A stretch of DNA of 64,000 nt from Ornithodoros turicata (GCF_037126465.1 NC_088201.1:83232273-83296272); one strand, 5' to 3'. Shown: positions 1 to 11,075, counted from the stretch's first letter. Numbers and translations are program-made. Notes: generated by a model from the sequence alone, not told the origin.

Positions 1-943
1 TTCGGGGGTCCAAAACCCCTGAAATCGGACCTCTGCTGGTGCATTTTGGAGAGAAGAAATGAGTGTGAAGCCCTCTCCTCCCGAATGTGAAGTTCTCATG
101 CGACCCCTTCCGAAGTGATTTTCTGGCTACGCTAGTGGCGACTGTGCTCAGCAGATGTGCTCAGCAGAAGAACATACTCTCTTCCAAAGGCAGGCTTATA
201 ATCTGAGCCTCCACTCTTAACATATGGGACATGAGGATCAAAATGTACGCCTAAAAAGATGCGTAAGATGTGCAATGTGTCCTATGAGACGGAATCAATG
301 CCGGACTCTTAAAAAAAAGAAAAGACGCAAAGCAAAATGGACCCTCGTCGTGTGCAGCGGCCATTGGAAAAATTTAGGGGGATCTCCCCGTTCGAGAGAT
401 CCGCGAGCTTTCGGCGTGGATTTTAGTTTTTGGTGACTCTTTAAAATCAATCAATCAATCAATGAATCTTACGTTATTTAGCTAAATAATCATTAAATTT
501 GAGTTAATTATATTAGTATTAGTATATATTATATATATATATGTATATATATTAGTATATTAGTATTAGTAATTATTAGTATTAATTATATTAGTAATTA
601 TAATTAATTAGTTTAACTAATTTAACCCTATACAAATGCATAACGCAGAAACGTTCTGTGATATTTCTCAAGTGTGTGCCATATTAAACGACCGGAAAAA
701 AGGTACGTAAATTGAAAAAAAAGAAGAAAAGAAAGAGGAGCAGAAAGATTACAAACGAAATACTGGACAGAGTACGGCGCCACAATTGTTGTTGTTTCTT
801 TTTGTCTTTTCCTTTTTCTGCTTGGCCAGTGTGCTTACAGGTACTGCTCTATTGCTCTGTTGCCCTCCTGTGGCGCACCCCAATTAAATTTATTATTCGT
901 ACAATTTATTATAAGGAGTGTTACCTGCTATTTCACAAAAAAA
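1..943. other. Gene-free leader with simple repeats
   Basis: I see no convincing gene here. There is a short AATC run near 447-465, and an AT-rich stretch at about 490-620 built from TATTAG and TATA motifs. The short open frames have no recognisable motif and low-complexity composition. Confidence 0.6.
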
Positions 944-1066
944 AGGAACGCTATACTAGCGTCGCTACAAATTTGAAAGAGTAACGCGATACCGCTACCG
1001 CTACCAAATACAAGTAGCGTAAATACCATGCCGCTACTTTTCCACTACCGCACCCTTCTCTAGGTA
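944..1066. repeat. GTAGCG-rich terminal repeat, copy 1
   Basis: A dense run of GTAGCG/CGCTAC words ends in CTACCGCACCCTTCTCTA. A second block in the opposite orientation lies at about 5270-5396. Paired GTAGCG-rich ends resemble termini of non-autonomous hAT elements, but I could not place the second terminus or a target duplication, so the element type is an inference. Confidence 0.45.
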
Positions 1067-1203
1067 ACTCCTTACCTTAGACATCTCCTTGCTGATTGTG
1101 CCTAAAAGCGATGAAATATCTATGTTCGCTCGCATATAGCCAGCATATTTATTATATTTTATTGTTTCTTTTATGTACAGCAATACAATATTTATTATAC
1201 AGC

Positions 1204-1443
1204 TTAGACACTTTGGTTGACTTTGAGCAATAGCTGGTATTCAATGTTTTCGCCTGTTATCCTTGTACGCTTTCTTGTAAGCGTGTCTGTTCGGACACTG
1301 AACAAACGTTCCGCTGAAGTACTAGAGCGAACAGCTGTGTTCACTTTTTTTAATACAAGGTAAACGTTGAGAAAGCTGTCCTTGTCACCCGAAGAACTCT
1401 CACCTCCAAGAAGAATAGACAGCCATCTGAGCGATGTTGGCAT
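1204..1443 (-). pseudogene. hAT transposase C-terminal dimerisation remnant
   Basis: The minus-strand frame encodes about 79 residues ending in the hAT C-terminal dimerisation region. The string TSAERLFSVRTDTLTRKR matches the family pattern in which (S/P)(V/A)ERLFS is followed by a K/R-rich segment and then an N-x-E-x-L-L-L-like end (here GENIEYQLLLKVN). The DDE catalytic core and zinc-finger region of a full hAT transposase (usually 600 or more residues) are absent. It is a decayed fragment next to a GTAGCG-rich repeat and upstream of a Penelope-like remnant on the other strand. Confidence 0.75.
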
Positions 1444-1539
1444 ACTGCACCAAAGCTAAGGGCTCACATGAATTAGGAATTGCTGTTGTTGCTTACCTCC
1501 TTTCTTCCATTCCTACAGCCACGCAACCGCAAACGTACC

Positions 1540-1957
1540 GCGAACCGTTCCCCTCAAGCTGTCTCTTGGAAACGTTAGACGTCACGTCCCTTTACACTAA
1601 TATTCCCCACGCAGATGATATAGCAGCGGCGGTTTCAGCATACAAAAATCAATGTGATCAGCTGTATGATCCGACTGTCCTCGCCGAACTGGTAACACTT
1701 ATTTTGACCTCCAATTACTTTGAATTTGATAACCAGCATTATCTGCAAGTTAACGGGACAGCTATGGGTACGAAAATGGCCCCCAACTATGCAAATATCT
1801 TCATGGCATCCCTGGAGGAAACATTTCTCGCAAGTTCCGTATTGAAACCACTTGTGTACAAGCGATTTTTAGATTATATTTTTATCATATGGCCCCATTC
1901 TGAAAGCGACCTTCTCACGTTCATCAACCGGTTCAACCAAATTCACCCTTACATCGT
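1540..1957 (+). pseudogene. Penelope-like reverse transcriptase fragment
   Basis: The frame contains the block LDVTSLYTNIPH, then a stretch ending GTAMGTKMAPNYANIFMASLE, then YKRFLDYIFIIW. These are the A-, B- and C-type motifs of Penelope-like element reverse transcriptases, where the last is normally a YIDD-type catalytic site. Here it reads FLDYIF, so the second catalytic aspartate is replaced by tyrosine and the copy should be inactive. The N-terminal RT region, the thumb and any GIY-YIG endonuclease are missing. Homology stops abruptly near 1957, where LINE-type coding sequence in another frame begins, so the two are fused by insertion or deletion. Confidence 0.82.
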
Positions 1958-2700
1958 TTGACGCAGTTGGTTCATAGCCCAACAAGGATTGTAGACGGTC
2001 ACTCTTCTATTTTGGATCTGTTGTTTGTATCAAGGAGTCTAGCTGCTTCTGTTTGTACAGTTGAGCATGGCATATCTGATCACGAAATTCTTGTGTTTGA
2101 AACTAAGTTAGATTATTCTACCAAGTTATTAGATACACGATTCAAACACGAGATACACGAGATATTCATGTCTTTAAGTTTTGCAAAGTACGGGATAATG
2201 AAATACTATGAATACTGGAAGAATGCTTTGAAAAATTCCAGACAGAATTCGTCCGTGATGCCTCAGTGGATGACCAGTGGATGACCTTTGGAATGAATTT
2301 AAGAGAGTTATATTGCACTGCCTCCAATACGACCCGAAACGTCGCAAGGGTATTGCTATAAACACAGTCAGTGGATAACTAGAACTATCATTCACATAAA
2401 ACGACAAATTGCTCGCTGTCGTAAGCGAGTAAAATCGGATCCCTCGGTTAACCTAAACTCACGACTACGTCATTTAAACGAAATAATAAAAATTGAAGTT
2501 AGAAAGTCGAGATTGTTTTTCTTCAATAATACTCTGTCAAATTTTATGAAAAATGACCCAGCTAAGTCTTGGCGATATTTGGCGTCGAAAAATGAAAAGG
2601 AGATTAAGCTCCGTATCGATGGCGCTATAACTGAGGACCCACATATTGTTGCTTGTAAGTTTAACAATTATTTTCACAGTGTCTTCACTAAAGAAAGCCA
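1958..2700 (+). pseudogene. LINE endonuclease and pre-RT remnant
   Basis: The first frame (about 1958-2284) shows the C-terminal end of a LINE apurinic-type endonuclease: QLVHSPTRIVDGHSSILDL followed by VEHGISDHEILVFE, the SILDL and GISDH signatures of CR1/Jockey-like elements. Further on (2513-2700) another frame encodes KNDPAKSWRYLASKNEKEI and FNNYFHSVFT, typical of the linker before the reverse transcriptase. Frame changes between these blocks and the absence of the RT itself mark it as a broken 5' fragment. Its 5' edge abuts the Penelope-like remnant directly. Confidence 0.75.
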
Positions 2701-2701
2701 T

Positions 2702-2763
2702 CAAAACCATCAGCCAAGCCATGAAAGCCATCAGCCAAGCCATGAAAGCCATCAGCAAGCATC
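2702..2763 (+). repeat. Short minisatellite, about 21-bp unit x3
   Basis: The unit AGCCATCAGCCAAGCCATGAA-like repeats nearly three times at the end of the LINE-like frame, then decays. It looks like local tandem expansion. Confidence 0.8.
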
Positions 2764-3014
2764 AAACGTCGACATACCAGCACTGGACAGCTGTTTCGGC
2801 CTTCTTCGGCCTCTTCCGCAGTGCGCAGGCCGGCAACATTTGAGAGGGTGGCGTCAGAAGGTCACGTAGCACGTGATATCCTCCCGTCAGGGTGAGAGAC
2901 TCACCACTGAAAGCCTTGTGCAAAGCCAGTGATATATGTACGCACTGCGCACTGCTGAATATGTGCGAATAAACTGCTGATATGTGCACACTTTGTCATG
3001 TGTGTGTGTATATA
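2764..3014. other. No gene; possible 3' end of an element
   Basis: No coding signal is seen. An AATAAA at about 2969 and a following GT-rich/TATA run precede the first foldback; it could be the tail of a retroelement, but no terminus is identifiable. Confidence 0.35.
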
Positions 3015-3016
3015 TA

Positions 3017-3227
3017 CAGGGTGTTCAAAATTAAGCTTTTACTAGCACTTTATAAATAGGCGAACAAAAGAAAACTGGTGCTATTTTTCACGTTCCTTCA
3101 GTAAGAAACAGGTGCTACATAATTAGCAGCACCTGTTTCTTACACAAGTAGCGTAAAGTTATCATCCGGTTTCCTGTCATCGCTGTGTTTGCGTAGCGCT
3201 CGTGAAAGCTTAATTTTGAACATCCTG
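3017..3227. mobile_element. Foldback element 1 (CAGGGTGTTC ends, TA flanks)
   Basis: The ends are CAGGGTGTTCAAAATTAAGC and its near-perfect reverse complement, each flanked by TA. A second internal hairpin, centred on an ATAATTA-type loop near 3120, carries GTAAGAAACAGGTGCT and its complement. No coding capacity. It is the first of three abutting elements with related CAGGGTG ends. Confidence 0.8.
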
Positions 3228-3235
3228 TATATATA

Positions 3236-4133
3236 CAGGGTGTCCACGCTAAGTGTGAACAGATTTGTTAAAATATATCAATCACTTTTTCCGAGATGAA
3301 ATCAATTGCAATATAGCATATGCTGAAGGGTACTCCCTAGGGGGGCATTAACAGACTCCTAAGGCAATGTCTTGATTAACTTTCGATAATTAACTTTTTA
3401 ATTATAAAAGCTACGAAGTTGCTCCAATGAGAACATCTGATCTCTTCGGTCACCAGATACCAAAGCCGGTTTCAGAACTAAAATCCGTTCGATAGATCGT
3501 CCGCAAAAATTCGTGAAACAACGCCATTTTTTCTTTATTTTATTCATTGAGCATCTCTAGAGACGCGTCTTTCCTTCGCCCCCAATACGAGAGGATGAAA
3601 GAGCACACCATCGCCTCTTGCGTCCTGGAAAAAGATTAAAAGAAAACAGAAAATGCAGCCCAAGATAAGGGCAGTCGCGATAGAGTCACCCGATAGATTT
3701 GTGTTTTTGTTTTGCTTCCGCAAGTTAAAGCTAATCTTCGACGCATCAGGCGGCACTGTGCTCTTTCACTCTCTCACACTGGGGGTAAAGGAAAGCCGCT
3801 TCTTTGAAGATGCGCAATAAACCAAATAAAGAAAAAAAATGGCGTTCCTTCACGAATTTTTTGCGGACGATCTACCTAACGGATTTTTGTTCTGAAAATG
3901 GTTTTGGTATCTGGTGGCCGAAGAGATCAGATGTTCTCATTGGAGCAACTTCGTAGCATTTATAATTAAACAGTTAATTATTGAAAGTTAATTAAGACAT
4001 TGCCTTAGGAGTCTGTTAATGCCCCCCTAGGGAGTGCCCTTCAGCATATGCTATATTGCAATTGATTCCATCTCGGAAAAAGTGGTTCCTATATTTTTAA
4101 AAAAATCTGTTCACACTTAGCGTGGACACCCTG
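3236..4133. mobile_element. Foldback element 2, arms about 270 bp
   Basis: This element starts CAGGGTGTCCACGCTAAGTG and ends with the inverse, with TA on each side. The two arms (about 3236-3510 and 3865-4133) are long imperfect inverted repeats, so a single strand would fold into a long hairpin with a 350-bp loop. The loop shows no protein motif. It sits 8 bp from element 1 and 4 bp from element 3. Confidence 0.88.
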
Positions 4134-4137
4134 TATA

Positions 4138-4887
4138 CAGGGTGCGTCACGAAGAACTGACCAGAATTTTTATGAAAACCTTATGAGAGCAGCATAGATG
4201 TTGTTTTTGCAGTTGAGTTCTACGGCCAGGCGGACATCCTCTCAAAGAAAGGGTGCAACTTTGAGATGACTAATTACCTAAAATTCATTAGTTAACTTTT
4301 TAATTAGTGGATTTCGTGCAAAAGCAAGATAGCAGATTGGTAGACTATGCTCGTTGAACACCATTCCACGTTTCGCACGTGCGCTAAAATATCCATCCCC
4401 GAATTTTGCTATGCAAATGAGCCGAAACCGAAAAAGCGCACCTGAGAAGCGCATCACCCACGCCGGCGTAAGCTTATCTGGCCAGCTGAGCGGCACCTAC
4501 TCCAATGATCTTCACCGCTCCAAATCACGTGGCCCTGTGACGTGAAATGAGCGCTGTACTCCCCGCGTTCCCGGTCGCCGCGGTTTCGGTTTCGCCTTAT
4601 TTGCATACTGAAATTCGGGGATGGATATTTTAGCGCACGTGCGTGTTTCAGGATTTTTTAAACGTGGAATGGTGTTCAACGAGGATAGTCTATCAATCTG
4701 CTATCTCGCTTTTGCCCGAAATCTCCTAATTAAAAAAATAATTACTGAATTTTAGGTAATTAGTCATCTTGTAGTTGCACACTTTCTTCGAGAGGATGTC
4801 CGGCTGGCCGTAGAACTCAAGTGCAAAACCAACATCTACGCTGCTCTCATAGGGTTTTCATAAAAATTCTGGTCAGTTTTTCGTGAC
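4138..4887. mobile_element. Foldback element 3 (CAGGGTGCGTCACG ends)
   Basis: The left end reads CAGGGTGCGTCACGAA; the right end carries the complement TTCGTGACGCACCCT, with the last bases changed to ACATA. The arms (about 4138-4430 and 4580-4885) pair over nearly their whole length, leaving a loop of about 150 bp. The right terminus is mutated, so the exact end is uncertain by a few bases. No coding signal. Confidence 0.85.
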
Positions 4888-5512
4888 GCACCCTACATAT
4901 ATATTTATCTTGTAGCTCAAACGCTGCATGTCAAAGGCTTTAAAAGTCAATCGCCTGTGAACCACCACCAAGTAAGTGTGCAAAGACCATTAATATGCAT
5001 GTTGGCATACACTGACTCCCCAATAATAACCTGCTTGTGTTTCGCAAATGTGAGCTAAAACAGTTAAAAAATTCACAGTCTAACACAAAATATGTTCCTA
5101 TATATTCCATTGCGCTTCGCTTATGAGAGTTAGTGAAAGTGAGGAAGAGCGTCACGTCAGTCCGCCTGATTAACAAGTAGTAAAAGAAAGAACAAGAGAA
5201 TACTGGGCCGCCCTTATAGCCCTTTTTTTTCTTCTTCTTCTTTTCTGTGTTCCACGTCTTCCATATTATGAAAAGTAGCGGTAGCGATGAAATTGTAGTT
5301 TCGCGCTACCATATTTGTAGCGGAAATACTTTTTCGTTTCGTTGCCAATTTAAACTGTAGTGTATCGCTACTCCGCTACTGAAAACAGACGTTATAAAAA
5401 GAAGACAAAATAAATATTTAAAAAATCCAACTATGCGTATAATCAGTGCTGTACATAGTGCGCTACTCTCAAAAGTTAATGGTCAGTACATAGACATCCC
5501 ATATTTGTTCTA
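4888..5512. other. Gene-free; holds GTAGCG repeat copy 2
   Basis: No gene is supported. A block at about 5270-5396 is rich in GTAGCG/CGCTAC and runs in the opposite orientation to the block at 944-1066. A T-rich, CTT-repeat stretch lies at 5220-5245. Confidence 0.5.
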
Positions 5513-6046
5513 CAGGGTTTTTTTTTTTATCTGCAACAGATTTTCATAAAAAGGGGAGTTGCCTTAGGACACATTTACTTTTGTCATTGGATTACTCGAC
5601 GAAGCTGCTACTAGGAAACCGTATTTTTTCTCAATTAGGGAACTAATTAACAGAGATCTTTTAATCAACTTTTTAATTATAGACTTTAGGGAGCACATTG
5701 GAATTGCGATATTAAAGCCTGATCACCACATGATCCGCTCGAATCACTGATGAAACACAAAAGTAATCGCAGCGCGCGGCACAGATATAACTAATTGAGC
5801 TCTGTCGTCTGCTGCAAACCGCAAATGATCGACAAAAGAGCGACAGTGACGTCGATATCTCCGCCCTCACTTAACGTCACAGAAAAACGTCATACGCGAT
5901 TCAGACAAACCCTTCTCGCGGCATGTTGCGCGATCTTTGTTTTGTGTTTCTTTTTTGCTTGCAAGGAGCTTTGCGCATCATCACTACATATCAGCGCTTA
6001 TCGTAACGGTGAAGGCCAAGAACCGTGCCCAGCAGGATGAAATGAG

Positions 6047-7150
6047 TAAAGCGGTAACCGCATACGACGATTTCTCGACGGAAAAACGGCCAACTAATCC
6101 ACCGGCGCGACACCTCGACGGAAAAACGGCGGGATGAACCGCATGCACAGATTTCCACTGCGGCGGATGGTGGCGCCCTGGCGGGCGTTTCGTTACTCCG
6201 TGTTAAATTTTGACTGCAAATTAATTGATGAATATTTTCCTACATATAGAAAAGTTATAGTGGCACACAAAAGAAATTCGTCCGGTCATAGCATACTCGC
6301 GAAGCGAGCGCTACGAAGGCGCCCTCAGTCAGCAGCGGGCGAGCGACAGCATGCTTCCCACTTCCCAAGTTACCCATACGGGCATTCGAAATGCCCGCCA
6401 CTGGTCCGGCACATCCGCTCGTGGAACGACAGCGCGTGGAGCGGTCCTATTGGCTGCCGTCGAGCGGCCGCTTCCGCTCTTCGACGAATTTTTCTGGCCG
6501 TCGCTGTCGTCGAGAAATCGGTGAAGTTCCCATTGCTCCCGCCAGCTCGCCGGAAAAACGGTGACGGTGGCCGTTTTTCCGCCGAGAATTCGTCGTATGC
6601 GGTTACCGCTTTAAGTGGTAACCGCATACGACGATTTCTCGACGAAAAAACGGCCAACTTTCCCACCGGCACGACAACTCGACGGCAAAACGGCGGGACG
6701 AACCGCATGCACAGATTTCCACTGCGGCGGACGGTGGCGACCTAGCGGGCATTTCGTTAGTCCGTATTAAATTTTGACTTCAAATTAACTGATAAATATT
6801 TTGCTACACATAGAAAAGTTATAGTGGCACACAGAAGAAGTTCTTGAGGTCAAAGCATATTCGCGAAGCAAGCACTTCAAAGGCGCCCTCAGACAGCAGC
6901 GGGCGGGCAACAGCATGCTTCCCAGTTCCCAGGTTGGTCATACGGGCATCCGAAATGACCGCCACGTCCGCTCGTGCAGCGGTCCAATTGGCTGCCGTCG
7001 AGTGCCCGCTTCCGCTCTTCGCCGGACTTTTCTGTCCGCCGCTGTCGTCGAGAAATCGGTGAAGTTCCCATTGCTCGCGTCGGCTTACCGGAAAAACGGT
7101 GACGGTGGCGGTTTTCCGTCGAGAATTCGTCGTATGCGGTTACCGCTTTA
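6047..7150. repeat. Two tandem inverted-repeat units, TAAAGCGGTAACC ends
   Basis: Copy 1 (6047-6613) and copy 2 (6612-7150) each begin TAAAGCGGTAACCGCATACG (or TTAAGTGGTAACC) and end with its inverse, GTATGCGGTTACCGCTTTA. They overlap at a shared TTAA. Both interiors hold a strand of GAAAAACGG and GAGAAATCGG words. A 203-codon open frame crosses copy 1, but it is repeat-encoded with no recognisable domain, so I do not call it a gene. Confidence 0.8.
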
Positions 7151-7246
7151 TACGGCAAGTGCCTGCGAACACACGAAGGGAAAAAAGAAAGCAAAGTGAA
7201 AAACAAAACAAAGATCGTGAAACATACCGCGATAAGTAGATGGGTA

Positions 7247-7399
7247 CCCAAGCAGCACAATGTACTGAAAGTCGAGTGCAATAGGGGTGGCCGGTATGTG
7301 TTTTATCAACGTTCTTTAGTTTCACAAGTCTGTTCAAGGCCTTCCACCTACCCGTCCACCCCTATTGCACTCGGCTTTCAGTACATTGTGCTGCTTGGG
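7247..7399. mobile_element. Short MITE, CCCAAGCAGCACAATG ends, copy 1
   Basis: A 153-bp element with 35- to 37-bp terminal inverted repeats (CCCAAGCAGCACAATGTACT continuing to GTGCAATA), flanked by TA on both sides. A second copy of the same family is at 40662-40809 with its interior in the opposite orientation. Confidence 0.88.
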
Positions 7400-7428
7400 T
7401 AGAAATCCAGCGAACCGGTAGAGATGTA

Positions 7429-7516
7429 GGAAGGGAGTTGCCTCAGGACAGAAGCCGCCGATATTTCGAACGACATTGGAATATCGGCGGCTTCTGTCCT
7501 GAGGCAACTCCCTTCC
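7429..7516. repeat. Perfect 37-bp-arm hairpin
   Basis: Bases 7429-7465 are the exact reverse complement of 7480-7516, leaving a 14-base spacer. The arms start GGAAGGGAGTTGCCTCAGG. A perfect stem of this length in otherwise decayed DNA suggests a recent insertion or gene conversion of the arms. Confidence 0.92.
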
Positions 7517-7933
7517 TATACCGCGATAAGGGTTTGCGAGAATCGCGTATGACGTTTTCCTATGACGTTAAGTGAGGGCGGAGATATCGACGTCACTGTC
7601 GCTCTTTTGCCGATCACTTGCTGTTTACAGCAGACGGCAGAGCTGAAATAGTTAGGCTGGTGGCGCGCGCTGCGATTACTTTTGTACTTCATCAGTGGTT
7701 CGAGCGGATCATGTGGAGATCAGGCTTTAATATCGCAATTGCAATGTGCTCCCTAAAATCAATAATTAAAAAGCTGATTAAAATATCTCTGTTAATTAGT
7801 CCCCTAATTGAAAAAAAAAAAACGGTTGCCTTGTAGCAGCTCCGTCGAGTAATCCAAACACAAAAGTAAAAGCGTCCTAAGGCAACTCCCCTTTTTATGG
7901 AAATTTGTTGCAGCTGAAAAGAAACACTTCGTA

Positions 7934-8844
7934 TATGAACAGCCCTTTAGTTTCAAAACGTTGGGTAGTTGCACCGTTTTACCATAGGATACCAGTAAGC
8001 ATGGTATATGTCTAGTAATGATATGGCTTGTGGAGGAGTTTCATTTTAATTCCCTGACTCTGTTTGCGAAGTCCCGGTTGTTATGCGGAGAAGATAACAA
8101 AACGAACTCACGTTTGTTGAATGTTCAAGGAATGTAGTTTATTCAATTCCTGTAAAGTGTGGGTTTATTTAAATTGGGTATACCTCCGTATGGTTTAATG
8201 AGAGGTTAGGGTGGCATAGAGGGGTATACAGGCTCAAACTTGACAGCGCATTTAAAGGTTGGAGGTTTCACTGAACATTGCCCGTTTGACAAGGGTATTA
8301 GTGTTGACAACAACGAATTCACTCTCCTGAGGCGTGTTGTCCGTCAGGTGGCCACAACGTCACTTCGTGTCGTCTCTAGTTAATCGCTCACCTGCGAGAC
8401 GGAGATCGGGATTCTTTGTTCCTGTTCCTCTACGTCCGAGCAGTCGGTCGGGCAGCATGTGGCGGAGTCCCTAGCAGGCCCCACAGGAGAGTGCTTGCTC
8501 AGTTGCCTGTGGGGCCTGCCTGCGTAGTCGGCCCATGAGATTGTCAGCAACAGGTTTTTAATACATCGTCATCTTAATCCTTCTCGCACCGTGCCTCAGA
8601 GACGCTATGGCAAACGACAGATGGTGAGTGTAAGTGTGTATTTTTCGAGGTAAACGTACTTTATTAGATGCATTGACTTGTATTTGTAGTGGAAGAAACT
8701 ACATGTTTTCCAATGTTGAAAACCTTGGATGGTTCAGAAATGAAACGAACCCTGAGCTGAATTCAAACATGGCAATGAAATGGCAATTTGCTCCTTTTTC
8801 TGTGAATTCTGTGAATATTGAATGCTTTTCGTATTACTACTAGG
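7934..8844. other. No gene recognised
   Basis: Short open frames only. A modest local inverted repeat (CAGGCCCCACAGG/CCTGTGGGGCCTG) lies at about 8477-8520. Confidence 0.5.
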
Positions 8845-9969
8845 TGGGCGACCCCACGCGAAATGATCTAACGGGCCTGCCGGGCCCCCACAAAACGATC
8901 CCAAATTTTAACGAAAATTTTTTCAGCAGTCCCTAATAGTGCAAAACGACACACCACGAAACATTTCTTCCCAAATCTCAATGTGGCGGGTTAAATAAGC
9001 GTTATTTCCCGTCAGCACAAAGGAGCAGAAAAAAGAAAAGAAAAAAAAGCTGTCACCAAACTTCATCCACACGGGCGACTTCCTCTCTCTCGTTCCGACA
9101 GTGAAAACCCCGGAGCTTCATAGCTTTTGTAGCGAGGACAGGTCCTGAGCGTTCATGATGCTACCAAAGGATACACGACAGCAAGTACAGATTTAGCTTC
9201 CAGACCAGAGAAAAATTTAAAATAACAAGAATTAAAACAGGAGCCCAAGAAACAAATATGGCACCCCACTTGGACACATGCAACGTGGGTCAGTGGCCGT
9301 AATACCCTCTACTACAAAAAAATGATTTTCTACCGTATACGAAAAAACACCCTCGATATTCTTTAATATGTTGTAGAGGAACGCTCGTTCTATAAAACTG
9401 CGTTGGTTTCAGGCGTCTCTTCCGACCTCTTCATTGCGTGTTTTACGCTCGATTGTAGCGAATTTTGGAAAAATCGCATACTTCCTCTTTTTTTCCTGCA
9501 ATGACTAGAAGAATCACGTGTCTTGCGATTTTTCCTGTTGAAGTATTCCACGAGACCTTGTCAGGGAAGAATATTCATTAAAATTTAATGGTTTGATTTT
9601 CCACAAAAAAATCGCGAAGTAGGAGGAAAATTGCGAAACTTCCGGCCTTTGTATACCAGCACCGATTACAGCACGACAACCGGGATTTGAACGCTGCGTA
9701 AAGCATGGTTTCCTCTATACGCAAAAGAAAACCGCACAGTTCTGGGTGCTTTCTATGAGCCGCAGCTGCCGTTCACGCCAGGCACGGTTTTCGCCAGTGC
9801 TGCGAACTTTGCTCGTGTGTAGCACCCGCCACATATAGATTTGGGAAGAAATGTTTCGTGGTGTGTCGTTTTGCACTATTAGGGACTGCTAAAAAAAAAT
9901 TCGTAAAAATTCTCGATAGTTTTGTGAGGGCCGAGCAGGTCCGCTGGATCATTTCCGTGGAATCGCCCA
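8845..9969. mobile_element. Long inverted-repeat element, TGGGCGA ends
   Basis: The arms 8845-8995 and about 9823-9969 are reverse complements over about 150 bp with scattered mismatches. They share AGTGCAAAACGACACACCAC and AACATTTCTTCCCAAATCT. Outer ends read TGGGCGAcCCCACG and its inverse. The 830-bp middle has no recognisable coding motif. No target duplication was evident. Confidence 0.82.
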
Positions 9970-10030
9970 GGTGCATTTCGTAGATAACGCACATAATTTT
10001 AATCACTACTTGCAAAACGCATTATTTCAG

Positions 10031-10276
10031 ATCCCGTGGCTTAGTTGTTAGGATGACCGCTTTCCACGCCAAGACCAGGAGGGTTGAAATCCGGCTGTGC
10101 TGTCTGGGGTTTTTCGGCAGTCTTTCCAGACGAATGTCGGCACAGTTCCCTCTGAAGTCGGCCAGGACACATTCTAACAGCATGTCTCCTACTTCTTTCT
10201 CTCTCCATCTGTGCACGTCTTTACGCCGCTCACAGTCATAGTTGCTTCGCGGCGCTAACAGGGAATTTCAAAAAGT
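10031..10276 (+). mobile_element. tRNA-derived SINE, copy 1
   Basis: The 5' part resembles a tRNA with pol III boxes: GTGGCTTAGTTGTTAGGATG near box A and GGGTTGAAATCC near box B. A body follows containing GCTGTGCTGTCTGGGGTTTTT, GGCACAGTTCCCTCTGAAGT and CGGCCAGGACACATTC. Flanks ATTATTTCAG (10021-10030) and ATTATTTCTG (10277-10286) differ at one base and fit a target duplication. The same body occurs at 56680-56864. Tick genomes are known to carry tRNA-derived SINEs; whether this is one of the named families cannot be told here. Confidence 0.82.
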
Positions 10277-10286
10277 ATTATTTCTG

Positions 10287-11075
10287 CAAACATGGAGGTG
10301 CATATAGTCTATTACAGAAATTATTCAACATTTATTTAGATGAAGCACTGTAGTAATTAAGTGCAAGCAATATTGAATATCACTGCACAAACCTTTGTCC
10401 TCATTTGCCGGTTGCCGGTCTCTTGCATTCAAGCATTGGTCTATCTCTTGTCACTGTCCAGCAGTAGCCTCCAAGCATTGATGGGCGTCATTGATCCTGA
10501 TACCTTTTATGTATAGTCGCAATATCCTGGTGAAATCCCTTCCCATGCTCATCGCTCACTGCTCCTGGCATTTGTTGGGTGCTCTCAACATTGCAATTTT
10601 CGTTGCGGTTTCATTTCAACTTTTACTTGCGGTACTGGTTTTAGAAACCACCTTTGCGCCAATGAGGCGCAGTGAAGTGGAGTGGTGGACTTGGCGTCGT
10701 TGTTCCCCGCACCTTTAACAAATCTCCCGCTTTTGAAGGAGCGCATCGGAGAATGAGAGAAGGAGGAGGGTAGGTAGTGACGTAGCATATTCCCCTGGCA
10801 TGTGACTCGTGACGTAGACAGGTGCAGCTCAAGCGGGTACAAGCAGCGCGTGAGCTGAGAAGAGAGCAACAGAGAAGAAAGGCACGGGGACGTGCCGATG
10901 TCAGGCGAGGATCGTGTTGACCGTGCGGGGCAGATTTCTGCGATTGTTTTTGTAAATTTGATCCCTCAGTGGCAATAGACCGCACAACGAAAATATATTT
11001 TATGGTGACTTCTGATGCACAGCTTGACGAATGAGACAGGCTTCGAGCCATGTTAAGTGTCACATCATTGCTCCT
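10287..11075. other. No gene recognised
   Basis: Overlapping short frames at 10490-11060 on both strands show no motif and no splice-supported structure. Confidence 0.45.

Larger units (their letters stand above)
5513..7931. mobile_element. Large foldback with nested insertions
   Basis: The outer arms are complementary: the left arm has CTGCAACAGATTTTCATAAA, AAGGGGAGTTGCCTTAGGAC and later GACGTCGATATCTCCGCCCT, and the right arm carries the inverse of each in mirrored order. The left end is TA plus CAGGGTTT; the right end has degenerated to ...CACTTCG plus TA. Arms extend roughly 5513-5990 and 7155-7931, but the right arm is interrupted. The middle contains two tandem 550-bp inverted-repeat units, a short CCCAAGC-type MITE and a perfect hairpin, listed separately. 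The duplicated string TACCGCGATAAG on both sides of the 7233-7516 block marks that block as a later insertion. Confidence 0.8.

Noticed and set aside
6134..6745. 203-codon plus-strand open frame
   Set aside because: It lies wholly inside a tandem inverted-repeat unit, with no domain, and the neighbouring copy does not keep the frame.
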